A stretch of 64,000 bases of DNA from Bradysia coprophila (Eukaryota; Arthropoda; Insecta; Diptera; Sciaridae). Below, in pieces: positions 15,928 through 28,332 of this stretch. The stretch spans positions 2,641,772 to 2,705,771 of the forward strand of contig NW_023503372.1 of the NCBI RefSeq assembly GCF_014529535.1. The letters are read 5' to 3'. The number at the start of each line of letters is the position of its first letter. Position 1 is the first letter of the stretch. The notes under the pieces were generated by a model, which was given only the letters and a program-made list of their open reading frames with translations, did not search any database and was not told the origin of the DNA. The position numbers were made by a program, and so were the translations under genes.

Positions 15928-16640
15928 CAGTCAGAGGCAGCAAAATTTCAGCATGAATTTGATCAACGCACTTCAAGCAAAAGTGCTACTAATGACAGCT
16001 GCCAAATAGAGTACTATTTTGTATGAAATTTTGTCCCCACTCTTTTTACAGTGTAAAATTTTGTACGGAGAACTGTCAAGTTTCAGTACCCTACTTAGAG
16101 TATGACTTTTGCTTGAGGATTTGATTCAACTGTTTTTCAGCTGATCCGAAAATACAATCAAAACTGTAAAACCAAAGCTCTGGGTGTTTTCAAAGCAGTT
16201 TTCCACTTTTTTCCCGATTTTCCATCAGAAGATGAACTTGCTCTTGTAAACTTTCGAAACTTGTTCAACTGAAAGTGCACTTGCTGTCTTGGGAAGGGAT
16301 CAGTGGAAACAACTGATGATGACTAGATCACGCTATTCACTGACCGCCACTGAATCCCGAGGTCTAAACAGCGTCTTTACTTCACTATTTTTCACTTCAA
16401 GTGATCAAGTTGGGTAAGGGAAGAGCTGTTTGCTCTGTTTGTTTGTTTTTTAACTCGGTTTAGTATTAATAACCTCGCGCTATGTGTGAGTTCCAGTGTT
16501 TCATTCGGTCCGTTGCCAAATCGCAACGTAAAAAAACAGGCCCCTGACAGTGCGTTGGTAAAACCGTATAAAGACAGTTGTGATTGTATTAGTTGATCAG
16601 CTGAAACATATTCATGCTGAAATTTCACTGCCTCTCAATG
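15928..16640. mobile_element. About 0.7-kb non-autonomous Tc1/mariner-like element, with nested insertion
   Basis: Ends CAGTCAGAGGCAG and CTGCCTCTCAATG are inverted copies. They extend inward through AAATTTCAGCATGAAT and are flanked by TA on both sides. No transposase is visible inside. A second element (15968-16118) sits within the left part, which points to an older outer insertion. Confidence 0.78.
15968..16118. mobile_element. Small MITE nested in the 15928-16640 element
   Basis: Inverted ends GCACTTCAAGCAAAAGT and ACTTTTGCTTGAGGA are flanked by TTTGATCAAC on the left and TTTGATTCAAC on the right, a probable target duplication. The interior (GACAGCTGxCAAATAGAGTA) is shared with the copy at 41413-41573, so this is a dispersed family. 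Confidence 0.75.
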
Positions 16641-17955
16641 TAAACAATAATATCAATAAATTTGACGTTTGTCCTGTTGCCCGATTGACTCAAAAAGCCC
16701 TTCGAACGTGGCCCGAATAACCATTGGGCCAGCCCGGGCCTGAAAATGTAGCAGATGACATGACCTCTATTATTCTACATTTGACCAAAAATTCACAGCG
16801 AAGGAACTGGCAAATAATCTATCCCAACAATTGAGTTCCAAACAACGATTTTATTTCGATTTATAGCAATATTATGAGCAAAAAATCATTCTAGAGTATA
16901 ACGAAAATGTTTTTAGTTTTTTTTATAAAGCTGATTTTGTGTTCATAACATGTACAACCCGATGGAGAAGGGTCATTTGCCAAATGAAGAAAGACATTTT
17001 GTTTACATCTTTGCTAAATATCCCGATTCTTTCACATGTAAATTTTCGCAATTTCGACTGAATAAAAAGATGGCGCGCTATGCACGCATGTTGAAGAAGG
17101 TTTCTGACCTCGCTTATTTTCTTAAATTTTCACGATACTTTACTGAATTAAAAATTAATTATGCAAAATTTCGATGCATGATATAATGCAGAAATACTTC
17201 AAATAACGTTCGGAATCGAAATAAAATATAAAAATGTTTTGTTTGGAACTTAATTCCAACTTCTGTATTCAATTTTATTAATTTACAAAAAATCCCACTA
17301 AATTCCAAAAATTCCGTGGTTTCATAACTGACGCAGGGTCATCAACGAAGCAATCCTAAATTCCACTAAATTCCATTTCTTTCAAATTCCACTTCGGTTA
17401 CCCCCTCTCTTCACAGTGGAATTTCGATTTAAAGAATGTCTTGCCCCAAAAATAGGTCTTACGATTCTTTGTGTTGCAGCGAGAAATTCAAACGTTTGTA
17501 GTCGGGGATGGGGTCGCATTTAGTGAAACATTGACTGTAATTGATTTTCGAAAAGAATGTTTTATTTTCTTTTAGTTTTAATTTAATTGAATGTTTCGAA
17601 AGTAAAAATTAATCAAACAAAATTACAAAAATGTTTACGATTCTTTTGACTTTGACAATTAAAAATTAATTTTAACATTCTACAGATTATATATTTCAGT
17701 GGGTAGATAATTTCTTTATTGTATGCACGTAAATCTGTTCTACTTCATTTGCGGTAATTTTTATTGACATAAATTTCAACTTTGTAATTTTCCTTAAATA
17801 AAAATTTAATTTTTTTTTATTGACTAAAAACAACAGAGACTCCGGAATTTCAGTTTACGGTTTTGCGTGTAATTTTAGGAAGTTTTTAGAGTTAGGATAC
17901 AGTAGAGATAATATTACCATTAGGATGCACAGCAACTTTAATTAATAAATTTCAT
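16641..17955. other. Intergenic, no supported gene
   Basis: AT-rich. A 78-codon frame at 16950-17186 (+) begins with ATG but has no known motif. The distal part is probably 3' flank of the ITM2 gene. Confidence 0.5.
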
Positions 17956-17961
17956 TTTATT
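17956..17961 (-). promoter_or_regulatory. Candidate poly(A) signal of the ITM2 gene
   Basis: AATAAA on the minus strand, about 175 nt past the ITM2 stop codon. Confidence 0.4.
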
Positions 17962-18135
17962 TTTTAATTCTTATTGTAATTTTGTCTTCTTCCGAACAAT
18001 ACATCAAAAAATCAAATTACCCATACGTGGCATAATATACCTCCGACAAACTACCTAACCGTCCTCACATTTCAGTTGGAAAGATTCAAATAAAAAATTT
18101 GTTTTTTAACAAAGAAATCAAAAAAATTGGAAAAT

Positions 18136-21100
18136 TTACAATTTTAATGACTCTTCGTACGCAGCCACTGCGGCCATATTGTCGATATTGATCTCCTCAA
18201 TGTGCTTTCCACCGAATTGAGCAAATTTACCACAAGTGGGAGTTGATTCGATACTTCGCTTGAAAACTGAATGCAAAAATTGAAGAGTAAATTAGACGAC
18301 CCATCACACCTCACTTAATGATCAAACGCAAAAAAACATTACCTCCACTGACATATTTCTCCATCATGTACGTACGTTTGCCGGAACATTCATCAGCAAT
18401 GCCCGGAGCAATAGTCGACATGTCACTAACAGCCGGCAATACGACACGCATATTCTTTTTGACCACACTGGTGTCAATATTGTATTCGCCGCGTTGCATT
18501 TTCATGATCAAATCGAAGAAATTCCTTGGCAATTCCACGGTTGATCGATCCAATGGCATCACAAAACAGCGATTGCTTTCAACATCAACAATGGCTGATT
18601 GATTGAATTTGAAATCGTGATAGAATCGACCGGTTCGACCATCACGGAAATCGGGAACGTCGATTTTGGAATAGGACTCATCATCGTCCATGTCTAATTC
18701 GATTTCTTCCTTGAAGAACAGTTCATTCATACGAGCATTGGGTGATATTTCGAAATCGGGAACCAATGGCCTGCAATGGAAATTGGGATCATGTGAATAA
18801 AGTCCGTAGGAACTGGTACCGACATATTTCAAGCAAATTACATGACAGCTGGTTCTCCAGATGCATCTTGGAACGGCGAATTCATGTAAAGCATTGCTTG
18901 GTTGTTAACAGCATTGGCATCGTATGGAACACCACAGAATCCATGGAAGCGGTTCAGACGTGCTCGAGCGCACGATTGGTAAATTGCCACACCGCCCATT
19001 ATTCCCATGAACAAGACTGTCACAGCAGCTATGAAGAGGATAATGGTTGTGACTGTGGACATTTTACGCTGGCGCGTAACCAACAGAACATTGCCATTTT
19101 CTGTGTCGCTTGTCGTAGCTTCCTATAATGCGATATGGTGATTAAAGAAGCGGCAGTCACATAAAATTTCTGTGAGGATTCTATCCTTTCAAGGATTCTA
19201 ACACCAACAGAATCCTTAATCTTGAGGCGTAGTAACCTGCTCAGGGCAATATTTCTCGAAATGTCATTTCTCTAGAGAGATAGTAAATTTCGAGACGGTA
19301 AAACTTTCAAATAGTCATAGGCTACGAACTGCCCAGTCACTAATGCCAATCAGTCACTAATGCTACCTAATAATAACGATAAACGATCGTATAAACAGAA
19401 CGTTATCGCTTCATTTGCTCTGTATTTTATTTGTTCAAGTGGCTGTGGTGCTTTGTTTTGATACCGAATGATATCACCGCTTACACCGCATTACTCAAAA
19501 TTGTTTGATCAAACGAAGGAAATAGGCGTACACTCCGATGATACATTCATTGAACTGCTGTTTTTGCAAAATTAAATTTGAGGCTGAAAATTGCGTAGTT
19601 CAAGAATGATATGAGCACTTCTGAAGAATATAAAAAAAAACTCAATTGATGAAGAAAATTGCATCGCGTTTCTAAGGCCATTTCTTGTACGCACGTTACG
19701 TTACGTAAGCGGGAAAACTTATTTAACTTCGACAATCATATGAAATTGCATTTTCATACCTTGGACATAATTTTCCGAATATTTCTCGTAATTTAGACCC
19801 TCGGCATAAAAAGTCGTTTTCGCGTCCGTTGTGGACGGCTGACTTTCGGCACTTTTGCTTAGAAATGCAACTCGAAGGAAAACGTTTTTTTTACTCGTGT
19901 GATACTAACCCCTGCCTTCGGCTCGGGCCAAAAGTTTTTAGTAGTCAGAATTTTTTTTCTTGTGTTGCAACTTACTATCACGCGTGGTGTCTGATGTAAA
20001 ATCGTTTCCCTCATAGGTTGAAACATACATTTTGTCATTTAAGAGAATACTAACGATACCGAGTGATATGTATAACTACCTCGACTGTCATAGAAAACTA
20101 AATTTCTTCAATATATTCCTCAGGGCAGGGCTTACTTTAGAGAATTTTAATTCTGAAAATTCCGAAAATTCTCTAAAATAAGCCCTGCCTCAGGGTCGTC
20201 ATTTTTAGTGATCTCTGTAGTTGTACATTCAGCGCATATGAGTCACCTATTCCACGAATACAAATTTTGACGCAGACGCTTTGCGTAGCGTGACACACTA
20301 TCTTCACGATTTTATAAAATCTTAATTCCTGGGTAGAATTCAATTTTGATAAAAAATAAGTACTAGGACTGACGCTGCTGCATTGAGTGCTGTTACCTAC
20401 GAGTATTTCGTTATTTTAAATGTTCGATACTTTTGTTGCAGTTGAAGCTATTAGATTACCTACTTCATCCGTAAAAGCTCAATTCTACATAAAAATTAGA
20501 AAAGGATTGTGAGTGCCGTAGGAAATAGTAGGTTACAGTTATATGCTGCGAACGTAATTCATTACATGAGGCAACAATTTTGTGATAATCGCAAACTCAC
20601 TCGTGTGTTTTTGAGCTTCAAGCCTTGGTAACTGTCTATTCGGACAAAAGGAAGCGTTTGTAATCCGAGCCGAATGCGAGATATACACACTTGTCAAAAG
20701 ACAGTTGCCGAATCAAATTGCCTGCAATTACACTATAGCTAATATTACTGATAATGCGACTGGTTAATAGAGGTATCTCTTTATGGGCGTTCAGGGAGTG
20801 AATGGAAACACAGTCCTAAATGTTAAACCATCCCAACGGCTCATTGTTTAGTGCTGTGGATGCTCCTCACTTTAATCTCGATTTCGATTCTACCATTTCT
20901 GAACATAATTTATGTCCACTAGACAGCCCCCCTCTATAAACATGTTACTGACTCGAATAAAATTTGCATTCCAATTGAATTGACTGTAATTTTTGATTCA
21001 AATTCATATTATCACAAAATAAAAACATTTTGTTGGTTGATAAAAGCGTTGAGTCAGTTGGCGATATGAACGGAAATTGGTATTTTCATGAGTGTTGCAC

Positions 21101-21640
21101 TGATAAATCATTAATCAACTGCATCAGACCAACGAACTGTGACGGAAAAATCCATTCCGTCGAAAAACCTTGACATGAAACTGAATTCCGATCAATAGCA
21201 AAATTTTCGTTATTTGAGAAATTGGAAGTGACAGGTTGATATGTGTTACGAAATAAGTATCCATGTCAAATAATATGATAATAACCCCCTGGATATGACA
21301 GAAAATAATTTCATACTACGCATTACACTGGCACATTGAGCACAATTTTGTTTTCGATGAGAAATGATTTAGTAATATCTAGTCTAATTAGTAGACTCAT
21401 GTACCCATCAGATGTAGGGTAATTATCCCACTATGAATTGGAACAATTGTTTACTTTTCACGAGTGAAAACATGATTACATCGCAAACATAAAATGGGGG
21501 TATTACGTATAGGACAAATCTTGTTATGAATAGGAGGAAAAATACACAAAACAAAATATCGAAACTAATCGACTTACCAATCCTTTGGCCAATAGTTTTT
21601 CCGATTTCTTCTCACCGAAGGGTTTCGTTAAAACAGTCAT
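18136..21640 (-). CDS. Integral membrane protein 2 (ITM2/BRI) homologue, BRICHOS domain
   Basis: Type II membrane protein of the secretory pathway, homologous to ITM2B/BRI2. Four exons: 21578-21640, 18842-19122, 18343-18770 and 18136-18266, giving 300 residues. The N-terminal tail is short and cytosolic, followed by a basic stretch (TRQRK) and one hydrophobic segment at about residues 44-67. The lumenal part carries a BRICHOS domain at about 155-252, recognised from its two conserved Cys contexts (VDVESNRCFVMPLD and IADECSGKRTYMMEKYV). VFKR at 258-261 is a likely furin-type site that would release a 39-residue C-terminal peptide containing one Cys, as in vertebrate BRI proteins (inference from the family). 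Intron 1 is about 2.5 kb and contains the tiny hAT-like element at 20126. Head to head with MECR, about 0.9 kb apart. Confidence 0.94.
20126..20187. mobile_element. 62-bp hAT-like MITE with perfect 8-bp target duplication
   Basis: Inverted ends CAGGGCTTACTTTAGAGAA and the complement ending TAAGCCCTG are flanked by CCTCAGGG at 20118-20125 and 20188-20195. The 8-bp duplication and CAGGG end fit hAT. It lies in intron 1 of the ITM2 gene and is almost entirely terminal repeat. Confidence 0.88.
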
Positions 21641-22539
21641 TTTGATGCTTTATTCCAACAAAACAAAAGATTTTTGTAATTAGAATCTAAATTGATTTTG
21701 TTTTGGACTTTTTTCTCCCTTTGTCACTATTTTGAATGAATATCAATGATATGATATGAATATTGTACACTGCTGTTCAGATAGTTCAATGAACAATGAA
21801 CACAATGAACGATGAAAAGAGCAAACCGTGCGAGAGAGTGTGTACTAGATTTTCACTTACGTTGTTGTCCAAAAACGTAAATTTTTGATTTTTTGTAATG
21901 CTTGGAACGGGTCAGGTTCGGTCCAAGGTAAATAAAGTGTGGAGGTCATGTCATTCAGACGCGCGCCGCCTAGCACATATTAGTTCGACGCCAATGACAT
22001 CTTTTTTTATAATGATTGACTATGTTTCACAAAAAATTTTTGCTATCTCTATTTAAATTCTATATTCTACTTTTTGTTTTTAACGAAGGTAGGAGATGGC
22101 AAGATTCGGTTTCAGGTTTCAGGTCAAATTCAGGTTCAGACGAGAGATCAGGTCAAGGCTGAACCCGAAATCGAAAATTCAGGCTCAGGTCGAATTCTGA
22201 TTGAATCTGAAGTACTAAATTAAGGTTCCGGTTCAGGTCAACCTGAACTAAAACAGGTCAGCCCGAACCTGTTGTAGTAGTATTTTTGGTGGCGATGAAA
22301 TGTTTAATCAGAATCAACACTTTTCCCACCCAACCCTCTAGATGCTATCTCGTCATTTATCTCTTTACTTGCGTTTGACTTTAAACATCTGGCGGAAAGT
22401 GAATTTATTAAATCTAGTACTGTCATGCCTGCAGTGCAGTGTCGATTTATTGAACTGCTTTCCTACTTTGCAGTGTAACCGTCATAACAGATGATCTTTG
22501 ACAAACAACAACAAACAGCCAGATTAAAAAGGATCGAAA
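21641..22539. other. Shared upstream region of ITM2 (-) and MECR (+)
   Basis: About 0.9 kb between two divergent start codons, so it should hold both promoters and 5' UTRs. No TATA box stands out. From 22105 to 22275 the sequence is rich in degenerate TTCAGGT/AACCTGA words in both orientations, a pattern also seen at 32690-32950 and 53440-53515. Confidence 0.6.
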
Positions 22540-23657
22540 ATGATGAGAAAATTAATTAATTTCTCTCTGATTCCGAAGCGTGCGATGAGTGTTCGTTCCA
22601 CCTATCTAAAATACACCGAATATGGCGAACCACTTAGTGTAATAAAGAAATATGAAGAGACATTAGAGGAGCCGAAAGGTAATGAGGTTTTGGTAAAAAT
22701 TCTTGCTGCACCGGTAAATCCAGCTGATATCAATGTCTTGCAAGGTAATTATTTGGATTCGAGTCCATCGGTCTCCATCGATAAAAACATTTATTCGTAG
22801 GAAAATATCCCGATAAACCTCCACTACCAGCTGTACCGGGCAATGAATGTGTTGCCGAAGTAATTTCTTGTGGACCAAATGCCCAAACATTACGTCCCGG
22901 CGATCGAGTAATTCCATTTGTCACACAATTGGGCACTTGGCGTACGCACGCTCTGTTCGACGAAACAAAACTGATAAAAGTGCCGAAGGAATTGGGAATT
23001 GTGGAGGCAGCTACGATTACAGTCAATCCCCCAACTGCTTACCGAATGTTGAAAGATTTTGTGGCCGTTGAAAGAGGTGATACCATCATACAGAATGGGG
23101 CCAACAGTGCTGTAGGTCAGGCGGTATTCCAGCTGTGCAAACTATGGGGCATTCAGAGTATCGGCATTGTAAGAAATCGGCCGGAAATCGATCTACTCAA
23201 AGATTTCCTGATGAAATTGGGTGCAACGGAAGTCCTAACGGAAGAGGAACTGCGAACCACAACAATATTCAAATCTGGTGCTCTGCCAAAACCGAAATTG
23301 GCATTGAATTGTGTGGGTGGTAAGAGTTCTACTGAAGTGTTGCGCCACTTGGATGACAAAGGTGTGATGGTAACATACGGCGCTATGTCAAGAGATCCTG
23401 TGACAGCACCGAATGCCGCTCTGATTTTCAAGGACATTTCGTTTAGAGGCTTTTGGATGTCTCGCTGGAGCAAAGAAAATTTACACACAACGGCACGACT
23501 GGAAATGTTGGACGAACTCACTCAGATTATATTGAACGGTGACTTGATGGCTCCCGTACATCAAATGATTCCATTCGCCGAATATGAACGAGCACTGGAA
23601 GGAGCGACGGATTTTAAAGGTTTCAGCGGAGGAAAATATATTTTTGATTTTTCGTAG
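22540..23657 (+). CDS. MECR: Mitochondrial trans-2-enoyl-CoA (ACP) reductase
   Basis: Catalyses the last, NADPH-dependent reduction step of mitochondrial fatty acid synthesis, which feeds lipoic acid production. Two exons (22540-22744 and 22801-23657) encode 353 residues, normal for the family. The first about 20 residues are basic and hydrophobic without acids (MMRKLINFSLIPKRAM), fitting a mitochondrial presequence. The GroES-like fold follows with NPADINVLQGKY, where the Tyr corresponds to the catalytic Tyr of MECR, then PAVPGNECVAEV and GDRVIPF. The nucleotide-binding part has QNGANSAVGQAVFQL, and the C-terminal half has NCVGGKSSTEVLRHL and FRGFWMSRW, which are typical of MECR among medium-chain dehydrogenase/reductase proteins. 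The intron is only 56 bp. Its 3' end converges on POP1. Confidence 0.96.
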
Positions 23658-23663
23658 ACGAGA

Positions 23664-23669
23664 AATAAA
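23664..23669 (+). promoter_or_regulatory. Poly(A) signal of MECR
   Basis: AATAAA 6 nt past the MECR stop. Cleavage would normally fall 10-30 nt further, at or just before the POP1 stop codon on the other strand. Confidence 0.7.
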
Positions 23670-23700
23670 TGGCCGTGAGTGATTGCAACGTAAATTTCAA

Positions 23701-23706
23701 TTTATT
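23701..23706 (-). promoter_or_regulatory. Poly(A) signal of POP1
   Basis: AATAAA on the minus strand starting 3 nt beyond the POP1 stop. Cleavage would fall inside the MECR 3' UTR, so the two mRNAs probably overlap tail to tail. Confidence 0.6.
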
Positions 23707-23709
23707 GCA

Positions 23710-26305
23710 TCATACCTTCACTTTCACTTTGGCAAGTCGATATTGTCGGGAATTCGTAGACCTAACCATCACTCGCACATTTCCCTTAACTTTGCCACAA
23801 CTTTTCAGCAGTTTCGGTAAACTGTTCAGCGCTATGTAACCGGTCCCGGTGACTTTGGCTTCAATGAAACTAAAATTGGAAAATGTCACGAAACCGAGCA
23901 CCTCTCTGCTACACTGATTTCGCACAGACGTTGGATTCTCCGGCAGCCATAACTCTCGCATCTTATCCAATTGTTCACGGATAAGTTTGGCCGTTCCTGG
24001 CTTCGCAATAATAACTCTCCGATCGGATGTTTCTTGTTTGCGTCGTTTCACACGCACCCGTCGACGTCTCAGTCTTTTCAGCAACTTCAAATGGTTCGAT
24101 CGCAAAGTTTTCCGTTCATTTTCGTTTGGATCGACTTTAAGCGGTTCTTCATACACGGGTTCTTTGTCGAAATTGCTTTTCTTACGAATGTCGCGTTTCA
24201 GATCGCTGGGTTTCGGAAGACAAATCAATGAATTGTTTGTCAGTGTTCCTCTTGAATCCATGGTTACAGTGATGGGAACTAAACAGTTCGTTGGGAGATC
24301 AGTCAAACCGGTGGTGTTGCCAGAGTCTAGCGACTTCTGAATCAATTGCAAGTGAGCAGGATCCCGTAAAACGTAGAAGCCACCATCGGCGTTCGTATTG
24401 TTGTTTTTCCAGTCGTTGACTAATTGCGACCAGAGGCACTTGAATGGAGAGTTTATCGACAGCTTATTATAGTTCGGTCGTTTATTTTGTGGAAGTTTAA
24501 AGTACCTGCCAACAATGAAAGAGGCACAATTAGAACCCATTCTCAGTTACCACGGGGCTCGATATACTCACTTTTCGCGCAACTCTTGGTGTTTTTCCTC
24601 ACTGTTACGCATGCCAGTTAACGTATCTGGTTCGAATTCATCGAATCCACTTTCTCGACACACTGTTTCAGATTCCCGCAGACCACCGGCTCGAGCACCC
24701 CACATAATCAAACACATCCAAGTCGATATTCCATATCCAGCCGGCACAACAACGTCCCAACCACAGCCGTAACCGAGTCTTGAGAATTTTGAGTCTGAAC
24801 TCCCGGGTCGTTGCATCAGTAGCACAGGGACTGCTTGAAGAGTGTCTTCGAAAGCACAACGTTCACCAGGAACCAATGCGTTTTTGTTGCGCTGTGTGCA
24901 TAGCTCGTGTGTTGAGATTTTCGATTCGGATACAGCATTACGACCTTGCATGTCCCAGATTTGGCTAACGGCATTAAATTCGGGAATTTCTAACGTAGAA
25001 TCGTTGAATTTTGGAGTTGTTGGTGGCTCGTCTGATGGGAATGCTTGAGTTCGTTTTTTCGGTCGATTGATCCTCGGATCTTCAATATTCAATGCTAGCA
25101 CCATGTTCGGACATAGCTCGGACGGTGAGTTGACCGTTTTGATGTTAGACCAATAATTGCTTTGGCTGTTGTGAGCCAATGCTCCCATTTCTGTCAACAG
25201 GAAATGATCCAACCATGTTCGCGAATCGTCAGGTGATGGACAGTTGGTTTTGCATTTGAATGCATTGCTGAGGACAGCTTGTGATAGTGGGCCAGTCAGG
25301 CGGAAATAATTCAATTGATCCTTCAGCTCCTTCATTTCCATGTTCAATGTTTCGTTTCTCCGAATCGAAACGTTTTGACGAAGCTTGATTTCATTTAATG
25401 GTTTAGTGGCTACCTTTTCCGCATCTTCTAGGTCGAAAACGGTGATAATCTCATTCGCAACGTCTCGATAGAAGGACGCATGAACAAATATCCAGATGGT
25501 GCGCCGGTCATCATTGTCGATATTCGTCACATTTTCAACTGGTTTCCACACGAATGTAACGTTACCGAGAGCACCCATGGGATAAGAATCGATTTTGAAT
25601 AGATTCATCGAGCCATGTCTTTTGCCATTCAGGTACATCTTTGCTGCAACTCCTCGATTACATCGCGAACTGGTTAATTTCTGGAAACCGTTAGAGATCG
25701 TTTCCACGCTAGCTACCAATTCAATGCAGCCAGTGTGCGACATATCTTGAACCAAACAATGCTTGGCGGTGGCTCGAAACGACGATCGAAACGTTTTGTC
25801 GCACGACGATTGAGGTAGCCTATATCCCCATCTGTCTATCATGTGGAATCTCTAAAACATTAAAAGCGGACATTATTGGTTGGCAATCGTAGTCTAGTAG
25901 TCTAGGACGTGATTGTGTTACCTTTGCATGCCAAATATGTGTTTCCATCCACATATTTTTGCGCTGGCGCCGAATGTATTCCTTTAGTAAATTGTTTGGC
26001 TTTCGCCGATACTTGCGGGATGGTCTCTTCGCGTTAGCCGGTACTCCGCTCTTTCTCATTTGACTCATATGTGCCTGACGATATTTTCGCGGTAGCCTTT
26101 TCGGACAATGTGACATGGCTCGACGGCGCATATGCCGTGGAAGTGTTTGGAATACAAGTTTTGTTTGATTGGGATTTTGGATGGAATTCAAGAGTGATTT
26201 GATTTCCGTGACCCGTTCGCCTACATATTTGTATGTTTGAATGGAATCCGGTAAATCAACTGTACCGCCGACAGCCGCATCGTATTCAAACTTTTCGGTA
26301 GTCAT
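23710..26305 (-). CDS. POP1: Ribonuclease P/MRP protein subunit POP1
   Basis: Largest protein subunit of nuclear RNase P and RNase MRP, which mature tRNA 5' ends and pre-rRNA. Three exons (25922-26305, 24572-25851, 23710-24505) with introns of 70 and 66 bp encode 819 residues. The N-terminal POP1 signature is clear: LPRHMRRRAMSHCPKRLPR at about residues 55-73, then RRKPNNLL and an IWHAKRFHM block that spans the first splice junction. A region near the C-terminus (RPNYNKLSINSPFKCLWSQL) fits the POPLD/C-terminal module. The ATG at 26305 is chosen because the in-frame sequence upstream contains no ATG before a stop. The C-terminus ends in a basic VKVKV tail. Confidence 0.95.
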
Positions 26306-27937
26306 TTTGGTCCTACTTCGATGAAATCTGTTCGGAAATTTCACAAGATAACGCACTGGGGTTCACAAGAATGGAATTTGTTTTGGTTAAACTTGTCTGA
26401 ATGTTTCTTCCATTTGACGTTTCATATTTACACACGTGCGTCTGACAGATGAAGAGTTGCATTGTAAATCCGCAAAAACTACGTAGCGTTGTTAACCACT
26501 CAATTATTTGAATTTGAGATGATGCAACACATGACTTGATTATAGTGACGGAATTTCGAGTTTTTTTATGAGTACTATTATGCAAACGCTAAATTCAGCA
26601 TAGGTTTTGGATAAGACAGTTGATTCATTCAATTCAGTTCATTCTTCTTCTTTGAAAGTTTTTTTTTTAAAAAGGACTCAAGTTTTGAGGGCGTGGGGTA
26701 ATTTGGCACACGGTGCTAAAACAACGCATTTTTCAATTACGTAAACCGTGAACTCGCACACGATTTTTCGATACCAACATTTTGTAAAAGGAGTCATTAA
26801 GTCGATGACATGGCTAAAAAGCATTTGCAGCAATAAACTGGCGTTTGCGAAATCACCTTTTATGTAGTTCCCCGATGCCGGTTTTGGATAAGACAGTTGA
26901 TTCATTCAATTCAGTTCATTCTTCTTCTTTGAAAGTTTTTTTTTTTAAAAGGACTCAAGTTTTGAGAGAGACAGATGACAAAGCATATCATTTAACATCG
27001 AATCTGCTACTGCTCTTGATCTATTTGCAGCAAGTGGATCCCAAATCTATTATTTCAAGAGTGGTAGACAGACCTGCTCATTTTTGTCATCGATGTCGAT
27101 AACAGGATGACCAAGCCAAAGAGACTGCAAATTTTTTATCATAAACATATTTCAATCAGCAGGACATTCTTTGATGTAATCTAAACTATGTTTTGGTGTT
27201 TGTGCTGTCTTATCTTCGAAAACTAAGTGAAATAAAAACAGGAGCACACTTTCTCGGTCATTCCTGCTTCACCTACTTACCTTCTTAGTTTTAATTTGCA
27301 GCCTTACAAGCCCAGATGGGTGTTGACATCTTCTCTCCACCCTGGTCGGTCAACGGCCGAACTTCTCCATTTTCATACGCCCTACATTCGCAAATCTTCT
27401 TCAATGCCATATCCAACAATTTTGCCTAATCTCAATACCTTACACTCGAAGCAATTGCTAATTCTTCTTCTTGTTTTAAGGATCCCGTTTCACAGACATA
27501 ACGTTGCGATGAATCGGATAAGAGGCGAAGTTTTTCCTTGGCTAAGTCTCGTCTAGATTTCTTACTCTATATTTTTGCATTTTCAAATATTGAATGACTA
27601 GACTAGACGAAATTGTAGTCGTCAATCGGAAAGTTCTGACCGAATCTCCGATCCATGTTTTCTGTCTAACGCAAGATATTCGGCTTTATTCAAGGTACAT
27701 AACATGTACTTTGGCTTTATCCTTGTTAATCACGACAGAGTAAAGTTAACCAGGCAGTAGCGCTGATTTGACAGGGGACCTGAATAATCTAGTAACCCTA
27801 TAGTTTTTGCAAATAAAGTTTTTCAATTATGTCAATGTTCATTTGAGTTCAATTTCATACAGTGTATGAAAGGACCTATATTTGACGTTTCGAAAATGAA
27901 CCGCTCCTGCCTAGTTTATTCTACTCTGCCGTGCTTG
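26306..27937. other. Intergenic, POP1 5' flank and repeats
   Basis: Contains POP1's upstream region and the direct duplication at 26603-26967. The open frame at 27296-27556 has no recognisable motif. Confidence 0.5.
26603..26967. repeat. Direct duplication of about 87 bp, 190 bp apart
   Basis: Units 26603-26689 and 26880-26967 start GGTTTTGGATAAGACAG and end CTCAAGTTTTGAG. They are nearly identical apart from the length of an internal T/A run. The spacer is unique. No inverted ends; either a local duplication or terminal repeats of a very short element. Confidence 0.85.
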
Positions 27938-27941
27938 TTAA

Positions 27942-28143
27942 CCTGTCATATATGGCTATTCATCTGTTATCAATAACGACGATAAAAATAATAAGCTCTG
28001 ACTAATATGGTCCTTTATATATTAAAATGCATGTTAAAATATTGAAGTACAAGATTTGAAATCAACAAATTAAAAATACTTCGATCGATGGATCTAATAG
28101 ACCCGATAATAATACAAGTCCTATATTTGCTGTCTGTAACAGG
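27942..28143. mobile_element. Complete TTAA-flanked CCTGT MITE
   Basis: A 202-bp element starting CCTGTCA and ending TAACAGG, with TTAA on both sides (27938-27941, 28144-28147). One of two intact copies that define the family. Internal landmarks are ATCTGTTATCAATAACGACG, GATTTGAAATCAA and GATCGATGG. TTAA target choice points to piggyBac-type mobilisation (inference). Confidence 0.88.
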
Positions 28144-28332
28144 TTAACATTCAGTCTAATTGATTTTGATTCACAAACATGTACGGCTAGGATATAAATA
28201 CATTCAGATCTCTAACACATAAGGTAGATTAAACCATACTTATAAAGTTGATCTTCATGATTTGTAACGGAAAGATTTTGCTCTAAAACGATTTATTTAA
28301 TCAACACATGAGTTTTATCAAATAAAAAAAAC

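Noticed and set aside
22730..23521. Minus-strand frames across MECR
   Set aside because: Antisense shadows of MECR coding sequence.
23971..25048. Several plus-strand frames of 60-120 codons
   Set aside because: Antisense shadows of the POP1 exons.
26306..26356. 17-codon N-terminal extension of POP1
   Set aside because: No ATG in the extension; it would start at GTG, and the ATG at 26305 fits.
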